DNA of 64,000 nt from Aquimarina algicola (GTDB lineage Bacteria > Bacteroidota > Bacteroidia > Flavobacteriales > Flavobacteriaceae). The notes beneath the pieces were generated by a model, which searched no databases, was not told the origin of the DNA, and saw only the letters and a program-made list of their open reading frames with translations. The stretch is from contig NZ_VFWZ01000006.1 in assembly GCF_006443095.1 (NCBI RefSeq), positions 1-64,000 of the forward strand, read 5' to 3'. This document shows positions 43,501-49,918 of the stretch, one piece after another; within the stretch, counting starts at the first letter, position 1; each line of letters begins with the position of its first letter. Made by a program: the position numbers and the translations under genes.

Positions 43501-43982
43501 GTTTGACCTGCTTGTATAGGGGATAAAGATTTTAAAGCACTCAAATCTTTAAGTCCATAATTTTGATAATATCCTCTAGTTTCAACAATACCATTTTGTG
43601 GTACTGCATAATGATTCCCTTCATCGTAAGTGCCCTTTACAATTCTGGATACAGACCCTCCTACATTCAAAGACCATTTTAGCCCTACATTACTGGCGAG
43701 GTCTTCTACTTTTATGCCACTGGCATCATAAGATAGGGTAATAGGAACTTTCATGCCCCCATATTCAATAGTATATATAGGAATTGAAATTTGAGGGGTA
43801 CCAGTATTCAGGCTTATAGGCAAACTTATATATTTCCCTAAATATGCTGTTTCCGGGGTTTGAGGTTTGAGTAAAAGATCAGGGTTTTCGAAATCATTTT
43901 GAGCAACCCCTAAAGTTGTGGTAAGAAGTAAAACAAAGATGATGATGCTTTGATTCCTTCCAATCTTAAATCTATTTTTCAT
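40587..43982 (-). CDS. RHS/YD-repeat partner protein
   Basis: 1131 residues with signal peptide ending near LGVAQNDFE. It opens with TGTPQISIPIYTIEYGGMKV and PITLSYDASGIKVEDLAS, typical of large Bacteroidota proteins encoded directly upstream of RHS genes. It ends in YD repeats (YEKYDSNGNLLQHKRNNGV, YDPLVGMTSLTDPKGY). It stops 7 bp before the RHS toxin start, so the two are cotranscribed. It probably forms part of the shell or surface carrier for the toxin. It may be exported further by a secretion system not in this window. Confidence 0.8.
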   Translation of the reverse strand: MKNRFKIGRNQSIIIFVLLLTTTLGVAQNDFENPDLLLKPQTPETAYLGKYISLPISLNTGTPQISIPIYTIEYGGMKVPITLSYDASGIKVEDLASNVGLKWSLNVGGSVSRIVKGTYDEGNHYAVPQNGIVETRGYYQNYGLKDLSALKSLSPIQAGQTIGPFSQDVATGQLDTQPDLFSFSGLGNLGKFFFDENRTPILHDANDYKIRETYTTSVRPRFTKWTITGSNGLKMTYGNQENAIEKSCTTNFGVNPTNWQDNAWYMSRIDNPATNRSISFEYIENTYRSAIVSSRTFQFCFTYNGSGASGCAYGENPINAYDQAMEQFINTSSNEARVTTQLNYRSPVIKKIIAGDTEILFNTSNRTDVFNIGATPQKIDEIIVTHKGNCVKRFKLNHSYFVSGTEPIETNIYGDTTDPSSKRRLKLVSLDEISCTTGEKKTHEFFYDETNALPPRLSFAKDKWGYYNGENNNGSLYPEKNEPFSKSGDRKVYPEYTKAGTLNKIVYPTKGSVMFDYEVHKNDTRTFTREGWVIQTGRDTGSGTPDGETSIVKETNFVMTGSPSKYRVRASLTENTWEYSSPGSCGASTGPAFQIIDPVTNQVKIGYGYSTVGNAINNGRETYIKSLENLTQGKTYKIKVYGYGVSGKASLCYMSSVKIEKFETIPAVESDYYVGGLRVKQVNFLDADGSILKSNRYEYDKATLLFNPKFQYHFDYDISRDLFGWRYYDAFGNEGALADAITEFKRFYSSGKFFLFSTSDPFTLDFAGSHIAYNKVTEITGEGKTQYNYQPPQTYSTASGYQGFEIFPPKPLIQTSLAGKLLSEHYYSEDNTLLKQKFYNYTITFGDFISRGIQISNVILGLPMTHYQLRPDWVRLESETTKDYFKGKEVNTTAQYFYESNKHYMPTKTVLIESGNDERITKSQYPPDLFATSHVLNQQYRINIPIKTENYLKKEGSSTEILQSARLLNYSATPSTSNLALQTSVETSKANTPLEERIRYEKYDSNGNLLQHKRNNGVTTSYIWSYDRMYPVAKIENATFTQLADALGITASDLQNFNETSISSLENLRNHQDLKDAMITTYTYDPLVGMTSLTDPKGYITYYIYDDFNQLKEVRDVNNNLITEYKYYYKN

Positions 43983-44085
43983 ATTGACTGATAGGTGTTA
44001 GTTTTTTATAAATAATTGTTACAGATACTTTCTTAAAAAAAGGGAAGGGATTATAGTTTCTCCAATTACAATATTAAACCTTGCG

Positions 44086-44104
44086 AGTTCCATTTTTCGG
44101 GACT
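44086..44104 (-). repeat. 19-bp hairpin word, copy 2 of 3
   Basis: On the minus strand AGTCCCGAAAAATGGAACT, differing from the copy at 7798-7816 by one base. GAGT/ACTC can pair around the conserved loop. Confidence 0.6.
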
Positions 44105-44146
44105 CTGATTTTTTTAATGTTAATTTTTTGTTATAATTCTTTAGCC

Positions 44147-44399
44147 TTATATCGATAACTCTTCTATATAAAATCCAAATGTAAACCTCGCCGCTTTGTC
44201 ATATACATAGCTTTGTAAGCTTGCATTATACGATATCGGTGCATCCAGCATTTTCATCAAAGCAATGATGCAATATAACTTTGTACGAGAGATCGCTAAG
44301 CGTGCTGCCAGCTGCTCAGGGGTGCCTGTACGCTGTAAGTAAAATAATCAGTTGATCAATACGACGGATAAGGTCTATAGTGGCTATAAAAACAGTCAT
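44147..44399 (-). pseudogene. Frameshifted small HTH protein
   Basis: Minus-strand start MTVFIATIDLIRRIDQLI (ATG at 44397-44399) leads, after about 7 bases in the wrong register, into LQRTGTPEQLAARLAISRTK, LYCIIALMKMLDAPISYNAS, and an end FTFGFYIEELSI. RTGTP-xx-LA-LxIS is the start of a DeoR/HTH_11-like helix-turn-helix, and IDxLI before RTGTP is the usual preceding helix in such short Bacteroidota proteins. One base too many or too few near 44340 breaks the frame. A sequencing error or programmed shift is the alternative. Confidence 0.6.
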
Positions 44400-44425
44400 A
44401 AAATAGCTGAATATATATCATGTAA

Positions 44426-44465
44426 GGGTACTTCTTCAGTAGGGTACCCTACTGAAGAAGTACCC
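44426..44465. repeat. 40-bp perfect palindrome
   Basis: Two 20-bp arms with no spacer. The left arm is GGGTACTTCTTCAGTAGGGT and the right arm is its exact complement. It could extrude as a cruciform. It lies between the HTH remnant and the 21-bp periodic array. Confidence 0.9.
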
Positions 44466-44483
44466 CCTCCTACTGCTATACAG

Positions 44484-44630
44484 GGATGGGGTACACATCT
44501 TGTAGGAACACCCGGTAGCTATGCAGGTTGGGGTACTGCATTTGTTAAAGATCCATGTAGATTTGTTAAAGCGCTCAGCGCATTTGTTAAAGAACCCGGT
44601 CGTTTTGTACGATGACCCACTGCGTTACTA
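44484..44630. repeat. Second array of degenerate 21-bp units
   Basis: Seven consecutive 21-bp units from 44484. Three of them contain ATTTGTTAAAG across the unit boundary, and neighbouring units share the CCCGGTAG word. Read as codons, they give heptads such as GWGTHLV, GWGTAFV, KDPCRFV and KEPGRFV. Same period as the array at 8347-8682 but different core. Confidence 0.7.
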
Positions 44631-44795
44631 CCTCAGAGGGCAATAATCGCAGGTTTGATAGCAGTTTAAGAGGTGCTTTGTGCATTATCAGCAAGGCTAT
44701 AATATAGATAGCAATTTTAAAAAATCAATTCATAAAATTTAGAGACGTGTCCTTATAAAAAAATGAAATCACTCTGGGCGAAGACACAAGAATTT

Positions 44796-44861
44796 GATTA
44801 GAAAACAACTTCAATTTTGAGACAAGCTTCGAAGTATTTAAATCTCAATTATCAAGTAATG
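44796..44861. repeat. Dispersed intergenic repeat, diverged copy 3
   Basis: Shares with 27560-27631 and 59099-59170 the order AAAACAACTT, TTTTGAGACAAGCTTCGAAG, ATTTAAATCT, CAATTATCAAGTAA. More diverged than the other two. Confidence 0.6.
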
Positions 44862-44940
44862 TTGCTTTGTTCATACATTATTAGAAATGTCGTTTTCCCA
44901 TATCCCAATAGACATTTTCAAAGCTGTAATCGTTTTTAAA

Positions 44941-44968
44941 AATTCCCCCGTGATATCACGGGAGAATT
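44941..44968. repeat. GC-rich palindrome
   Basis: CCCGTGATATCACGGG (44947-44962) is a perfect 16-bp palindrome, extended by AATTC/GAATT on the outside with one mismatch. Might be an operator or a bidirectional terminator. No adjacent gene end supports the latter. Confidence 0.6.
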
Positions 44969-45174
44969 TAAAACTGCAAAAAATTCAGCTAATTGCCGAA
45001 ATAGTTGTGATGAGACTTCCTCATCTTTTCTAACTTCTATACCTGAAATGCCTACCCACGACTTCATACAGAATAAAAGCTAGATATTGTAAAATGTTCA
45101 TCATTGCAAATTTTGGTTGATCACCAAATCTCATTATTGCAAAACGTTTTCACATGGCAATATTAATACATGCC

Positions 45175-45193
45175 AGTTTCATTTTTCGGGACT
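45175..45193 (-). repeat. 19-bp hairpin word, copy 3 of 3
   Basis: On the minus strand AGTCCCGAAAAATGAAACT, identical to 7798-7816. GCCAGT/ACTGGC flank it and form a 6-bp stem. It lies 190 bp before the PLP enzyme. Confidence 0.6.
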
Positions 45194-45382
45194 GGCGAAA
45201 AAAACTATTTTTTTTTCTTATTCCCATTAATATATGTTAGCAACAGGAGAAATGTTACCCTCTTTTTTTAAAAAAAATATGGACTAATTGTATTTTAATT
45301 CACTACATCCCCTAATATCAGTGGTATCAAATATTAAAAATTAGGAGACAAATTTTTATTTTTACTTAATTAAACACAAATC

Positions 45383-46525
45383 ATGCAAAATCAAAAACAT
45401 CTTTTTGACCTTACTCAAAGTGTAACATATCTTAATGGGGCATATATGTCTCCACAATTAAAATCGGTAACCCAAATTGGTTTAGAGAGTATAACATTAA
45501 AATCAAAACCCGAAAAAATAACTCCTGAGGATTTCTTTTCGCAAAAAGAAATTTTGAAACAACGATTTGCTACCTTGATAGAAGCACCTGATTTTAAAAA
45601 TACTGCGATTATCCCTTCGGTTTCTTACGGTATTGCTAACGCTGCAAATAATGTCCCCATCCATAAAGGAGATGAAATTATATTAGTTGATGAGCAATTT
45701 CCAAGTAATGTATATATCTGGAAAGAAGTTGCTAAACAAAATGAAGCTAGTATCAAAATTATAAAACCTCCAATGCAACTAAAAGATAGAGGCAAAATAT
45801 GGAATCAAAACATACTAGATGCTATTACTTCAAAAACTGCTGTAGTTGCTATGCCCCACATACACTGGGCAGATGGCACTCTATTTGATCTCAAACTCAT
45901 TAGAGAAAAAACACTTGCTGTGAATGCCATGCTAATTATCGATGGTACACAAAGTATAGGTGCTTTGCCTTTTTCTATACAAGAAGTAGCCGTAGATGCC
46001 CTTATATGTGGAGGGTATAAATGGATGCTCGGTCCTTATTCTATAGGTATGGCATATTACAGCGACGCTTTTAATACCGGTACCCCTATCGAACATAATT
46101 GGATGAATCGATATAACAGTGAGGACTTTACAGGGCTTACCCAATATGAAGATCGTTATCAAGAGAAAGCTGCAAGGTATTCTGTAGGCGAAAGCAGTAA
46201 CTTTGTGCTCGTTCCTATGCTCACCAATGCTATTGAACAGCTCATCGAGTGGACGCCTGCTTCAATACAAAAATATTGTCAGGATATTTCTATTGAAACT
46301 GTTGAACGGCTAAGGGATTTAGGATGCTTTATTGAGCAAGATCAATATCGATCTCATCATTTATTTGGGATCTATTTTCCTGATACTATTGATATCGAAG
46401 CCATTAAACTCAAATTAAAAAAAGAGAATATAATGGTTTCCTTTAGAGGAAAAGCTATGCGTGTATCACCTAATGTATATAATACCGAAGAAGATTTTAA
46501 ACATTTGATCAACTGTTTTGAATAG
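45383..46525 (+). CDS. Class V aminotransferase-fold PLP enzyme
   Basis: 380 residues. LNGAYMSPQ opening typical of the kynureninase/isopenicillin-epimerase-like group, PLP-binding IIDGTQSIGALPF (Asp ~187) and Schiff-base Lys in CGGYKWMLGPYS (~213), then SVGESSNFVLVPML. Cytoplasmic. The reaction could be transamination, epimerisation or C-S lyase chemistry; the sequence alone does not decide. Monocistronic, with a long repeat-rich upstream region. Confidence 0.85.
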   Translation: MQNQKHLFDLTQSVTYLNGAYMSPQLKSVTQIGLESITLKSKPEKITPEDFFSQKEILKQRFATLIEAPDFKNTAIIPSVSYGIANAANNVPIHKGDEIILVDEQFPSNVYIWKEVAKQNEASIKIIKPPMQLKDRGKIWNQNILDAITSKTAVVAMPHIHWADGTLFDLKLIREKTLAVNAMLIIDGTQSIGALPFSIQEVAVDALICGGYKWMLGPYSIGMAYYSDAFNTGTPIEHNWMNRYNSEDFTGLTQYEDRYQEKAARYSVGESSNFVLVPMLTNAIEQLIEWTPASIQKYCQDISIETVERLRDLGCFIEQDQYRSHHLFGIYFPDTIDIEAIKLKLKKENIMVSFRGKAMRVSPNVYNTEEDFKHLINCFE

Positions 46526-46642
46526 AGACATTGATTCAATTTATGCCATAAAATTTGCCTTTTGCTCAAAATCTGGTAGTTAAACCAGATTTTTTTCTTA
46601 TCTAAATCTGTAGATTTGTTTTTATAAAAATATAAATTTCAT

Positions 46643-48373
46643 ATGCTATTTTATTATGGTCTTACTAAAGTAAATGCTGCAAAACATTTATATTTTATAC
46701 TCATTTTATTATTGAATAGTATATCAATCTTTGCTTTTCAATCTGATAATGATAGTTTGCGTACTAAAAAATATGAGTATCTAACAGATAAAGTATTCCA
46801 AAATGCTAAAGACTCTTCTATAGCAATCATATATGCTCGATCTTATCTTAATAAAGCAAAAGAAGACAATGATACTTTAAAAATAGCGAATGGATTTTAT
46901 TATTTCTCAGGAATTATCAAAGACAAAGAGCTTACTGAAAAATATGTAGACAGCATGTTGCTGTATTCAAAAAATCTCAAAAACAAAACCTTTCCTGCGC
47001 TGGCTTATTTTTATAAAGCAAAAATTGAATACAATAAAGGGAATTATAAAAAAGCCTTGGAACTATATCTCAAAACAAATAAAAAAGCAGAAGAATTTGA
47101 AAACACCCATATTTTTTATGCCAGTAAAAAAAGTATTGGGATCATAAAAAGTAGAATTGGAGAACATGAAACATCACTATATGAGTTAAAAGAATGCTAT
47201 CAATACTATTCAAAATTAAAATCAGAAAAACCAAGGACATATCTCAGCACTTTATTTGCCCTATCAGACGTTTATCATTTAAACAATAAACTTGATTCTG
47301 CATCAAAAATCAACCGTATGGGGTACAAAGAATCTGTATTTTTTGAGCAAAATGATTTCAGGTATTATTTCACACTAAACGAAGGGATTAATTTATTTAG
47401 TAAAAAAGACTTTATAGGAGCGCAAGATAGTTTGTCAGTTGCCATAAAAGAATTTAATAGCAATAACGACAAGGCAAATCTATCTATGGCATATTTTTAT
47501 TTAGGTAAAACATTAGCTGCTTTAGGAGATGAAAAAAAATCAATTGAATCACATATCAAAGTAGATGAAATATTTCGGGAGACTTATGAAATAATGCCTA
47601 ATAATCGAGAAAACTATGAGATTCTAATTAATCATTACAAAAAACAAGATGATAAGGATAACCAATTAAAATATATTCAGCAATTATTAAAAGTAGACAG
47701 TGTTCTAAACACTAATTACAAGTATCTTATAAAAACTATCATAAAAGAGTATGACACTCCTAAATTATTATCAGAAAAACAAAAAATCATCACTAGTTTA
47801 GAAGATAAAAAACAGGTTTCAAATACTACAATACTAATACTACTGGGTGTTAGTATTTTACTTCTTATACTTTGGTTAATCAATAGAAATAAACAAAGGC
47901 AATATAAGAAGCGTTTCGAAGACTTATACAACAAACAAACGTCACAAAAAAAAGAACAACAACTATTAGAAAAAGAAAAACCATCACTTTCTATACCTCA
48001 AGAAATTATAAAAGACATCCTTAGTAAATTGACTGTATTCGAAAATGAATTAGGGTTTATTCAATCTAATCTTACAGTGCATAATTTGGCAAAAGAGTTT
48101 GGCACCAATTCAAAATATCTTTCAAAAATCATCAATACATACAAAAAAAAGTCTTTTAATTACTACATCAATGACTTAAGAATAGAACAATCAATCATAC
48201 GACTCAAAACCGACTCTAAGTTCAGAAATTATACAATACGAGCAATTGCCAAAGAAATTGGGTTTAAAACTACCGATACCTTTTCTAAAGCATTTTACCG
48301 AAAAAACGGGATCTATCCATCATATTTCATAAAAGAATTAGAAAAACAATTAGAAACTGAAGAAATAAAATAA
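46643..48373 (+). CDS. TPR-transmembrane-AraC regulator
   Basis: 576 residues. N-terminal signal/anchor (LYFILILLLNSISIFAF), TPR-like helical repeats (~50-370, e.g. PALAYFYKAKIEYNKGNYKKA), a membrane helix TTILILLGVSILLLILWLI near 400, a coiled linker, and a C-terminal AraC HTH (LTVHNLAKEFGTNSKYLSKI, then TIRAIAKEIGFKTTDTFSKA). Periplasmic TPR sensing coupled directly to a cytoplasmic DNA-binding domain is a common Bacteroidota design. It lies just before the RiPP precursor on the same strand and may control it. Confidence 0.85.
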   Translation: MLFYYGLTKVNAAKHLYFILILLLNSISIFAFQSDNDSLRTKKYEYLTDKVFQNAKDSSIAIIYARSYLNKAKEDNDTLKIANGFYYFSGIIKDKELTEKYVDSMLLYSKNLKNKTFPALAYFYKAKIEYNKGNYKKALELYLKTNKKAEEFENTHIFYASKKSIGIIKSRIGEHETSLYELKECYQYYSKLKSEKPRTYLSTLFALSDVYHLNNKLDSASKINRMGYKESVFFEQNDFRYYFTLNEGINLFSKKDFIGAQDSLSVAIKEFNSNNDKANLSMAYFYLGKTLAALGDEKKSIESHIKVDEIFRETYEIMPNNRENYEILINHYKKQDDKDNQLKYIQQLLKVDSVLNTNYKYLIKTIIKEYDTPKLLSEKQKIITSLEDKKQVSNTTILILLGVSILLLILWLINRNKQRQYKKRFEDLYNKQTSQKKEQQLLEKEKPSLSIPQEIIKDILSKLTVFENELGFIQSNLTVHNLAKEFGTNSKYLSKIINTYKKKSFNYYINDLRIEQSIIRLKTDSKFRNYTIRAIAKEIGFKTTDTFSKAFYRKNGIYPSYFIKELEKQLETEEIK

Positions 48374-48492
48374 GTTGAACGTTTTTTAACACTCTGTTTT
48401 CTGGGAAAACAGGTTTACTTTCCAAAAAAACTAACTATTACTTTTTGTAATCAATTATATTTGAGCTTCACACATTTTAAATTTCAAATACA

Positions 48493-48678
48493 ATGAAAAG
48501 AAAAAAGTTGAACCTAAAAAAAATAAAAATTACTCGATTAACACATTTACATACTATCAAAGGGGGAACCAATATGCTTAGTGAAAGTGAATGTTATCCT
48601 GAAACTAGACATCCATGCATACCAGATACTAAAACAGATGATGACCTTCTTTTTACAGAAGATGGTAGAGGAGGATAA
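48493..48678 (+). CDS. Orphan RiPP precursor peptide with double-glycine leader
   Basis: 61 residues. Basic leader MKRKKLNLKKIKITRLTHLH then TIKGGT, the K-rich, L-spaced, GG-ending leader of Bacteroidota natural-product precursors. The presumed core (~32 residues) holds two Cys (SECYPE and HPCIPD), several Thr/Ser, an acidic DDDLLF stretch and a C-terminal GRGG. No LanB/LanC, radical SAM or C39 transporter gene lies nearby, so processing enzymes must be elsewhere. A TPR-AraC regulator gene ends 119 bp upstream. Confidence 0.75.
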   Translation: MKRKKLNLKKIKITRLTHLHTIKGGTNMLSESECYPETRHPCIPDTKTDDDLLFTEDGRGG

Positions 48679-48972
48679 ACAGTGATGTTTTCAAAATATA
48701 TGACCAAGCATCAAAAAAGTAGGCTAATAATCATTTATTGACCTATTAGCTTAACCGAGTATTGAAAACTATATCTCCTATATTGTGTTAAATACATTAA
48801 AAAAACATTATATAAATTTTCAAAATATAAGGGATATTGCCATCTGGTTAACTTTGATATAACCAAAGACTAACACTTTGATTATAAGCAATCGTGATTT
48901 TAATTCTACTTTAGCATTTATGTAACACAATTCTGGCCAGAGTTTTTTTAAAAATCTTTTAAAATTAAACTC

Positions 48973-49497
48973 ATGAATCTCTTTAAACTAAAGTATTTTA
49001 CTCGTTCATTACTTATTGGATTATTAGTCTCGTTATCTTTTATTTCTTGCGAAAAAGATGGTCTTTCTTCTGTAGATGAAATTCAACAGATCGAAAACAG
49101 TAACGATTCTTCGATACAACAAAAAGGCTCGGGATTTTTAAGGCAACAAGAAAGCCTTGGCGGGCATACCATAGAACGTCATATTGCAAAATCAACAGAT
49201 TACCTTCGCAATAGATTAAATACAAGTTCAATAAGTGCAGCAAGTACTTTTTATGAATTAAATCAAGCTGGACAAGTAATTGTAAACGCTATTAATGCTA
49301 ATAACAGCAGAGTAAACAGTTGGTTAAATAGTGGTAGCAGCCGATTAGTGCTAAGTTACACTCATTGGAGAAATATCGGTGTAGTTTTAAGACGCGGACA
49401 AAGCAATCCAACCCCTTCTAGGTCATTTAGAGTCATTTTACAAAAACGATCCAATGCGCCTAACGGGTATTATGTATTAACCTCATATCCTAATTAA
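48973..49497 (+). CDS. Lipoprotein RNase A-like toxin (CdiA-CT type)
   Basis: 174 residues. Signal peptide with lipobox FISC (Cys ~26), linker, then a ~105-residue bacterial RNase A-like domain: GGHTIERHIAKSTDYLRNRL, SAASTFYELNQAGQVIVNAI, LVLSYTHWRNIGVVLRRG, VILQKRSNAPNGYYVLTSYP. His in GGHTIERH and in SYTHW and the Lys/Tyr near the end fit the known active-site layout of this toxin family, which cleaves tRNA or other RNA. It is free-standing, not fused to CdiA, RHS or Hcp. The next gene looks like its immunity protein. Confidence 0.8.
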   Translation: MNLFKLKYFTRSLLIGLLVSLSFISCEKDGLSSVDEIQQIENSNDSSIQQKGSGFLRQQESLGGHTIERHIAKSTDYLRNRLNTSSISAASTFYELNQAGQVIVNAINANNSRVNSWLNSGSSRLVLSYTHWRNIGVVLRRGQSNPTPSRSFRVILQKRSNAPNGYYVLTSYPN

Positions 49498-49506
49498 AAA
49501 ATCTAT

Positions 49507-49560
49507 AGTAAAAGAACCTTAAAGCAAGTTATAAATCCTTATCTTTAAGGTTCTTTTACT
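49507..49560. terminator. Strong hairpin between toxin and immunity genes
   Basis: AGTAAAAGAACCTTAAAG (49507-49524) pairs perfectly with CTTTAAGGTTCTTTTACT (49543-49560), 18 bp around an 18-base loop. It ends in only a short T-run, so it may act as a partial terminator or RNA stabiliser and set toxin:immunity ratio. Confidence 0.75.
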
Positions 49561-49583
49561 TGTATAAATAAAACCTTAAGCTA

Positions 49584-49862
49584 ATGCTAGAAATACAATA
49601 TCCAAATGCGTTTCAATTTCTGACAGGATATTTTCCTGAGGCAGACTTAGAATATAAATCCGACGAAGACGTAGTTACTATTTTTATTGATGAAAATGCT
49701 TCAAATATCATAACTGATACCAAAGAAGAATTACAGAAACTTACCAATGACGAAACGATGTGGCAAGAAGCTGCAAACGAAGCCAATCGTCATTTTCAGG
49801 ATACGCAAGAAATCGAGACTTGGCTAAAAACAATTTTTTCTTACTTTCCAGAAAACTTATAA
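49584..49862 (+). CDS. CdiI-like immunity protein for the RNase A-like toxin
   Basis: 92 residues, acidic (many Asp/Glu), cytoplasmic, all-helical. MLEIQYPNAFQFLTGYFPEA opening, ENASNIITDTKEELQKLTND and WLKTIFSYFPENL end follow the pattern of the CdiI_2 contact-dependent inhibition immunity family, whose members pair with RNase A-like toxins. An acidic inhibitor suits a basic RNase. It starts 24 bp after the hairpin that follows the toxin gene. Confidence 0.75.
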   Translation: MLEIQYPNAFQFLTGYFPEADLEYKSDEDVVTIFIDENASNIITDTKEELQKLTNDETMWQEAANEANRHFQDTQEIETWLKTIFSYFPENL

Positions 49863-49918
49863 AAGGCAATTTACCTAAAAGTCTAAAATAGTATATTTGC
49901 CAAAAAATTCTTTGCTTC

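Larger units (their letters stand above)
43983..45382. other. 1.4-kb intergenic region rich in repeats
   Basis: No intact gene. It contains, left to right, a 19-bp hairpin word, a frameshifted HTH gene, a 40-bp perfect palindrome, an array of 21-bp periodic units, copy 3 of the ~70-bp dispersed repeat, a 16-bp GC-rich palindrome, another 19-bp hairpin word and the promoter region of the PLP enzyme. This density of elements is unlike the rest of the window. Confidence 0.7.

Noticed and set aside
44352..44615. 87-residue + strand ORF across the palindrome and second array
   Set aside because: It includes the 40-bp palindrome and runs antisense to the HTH remnant. Its heptads again mirror the DNA period. 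No independent evidence for translation.
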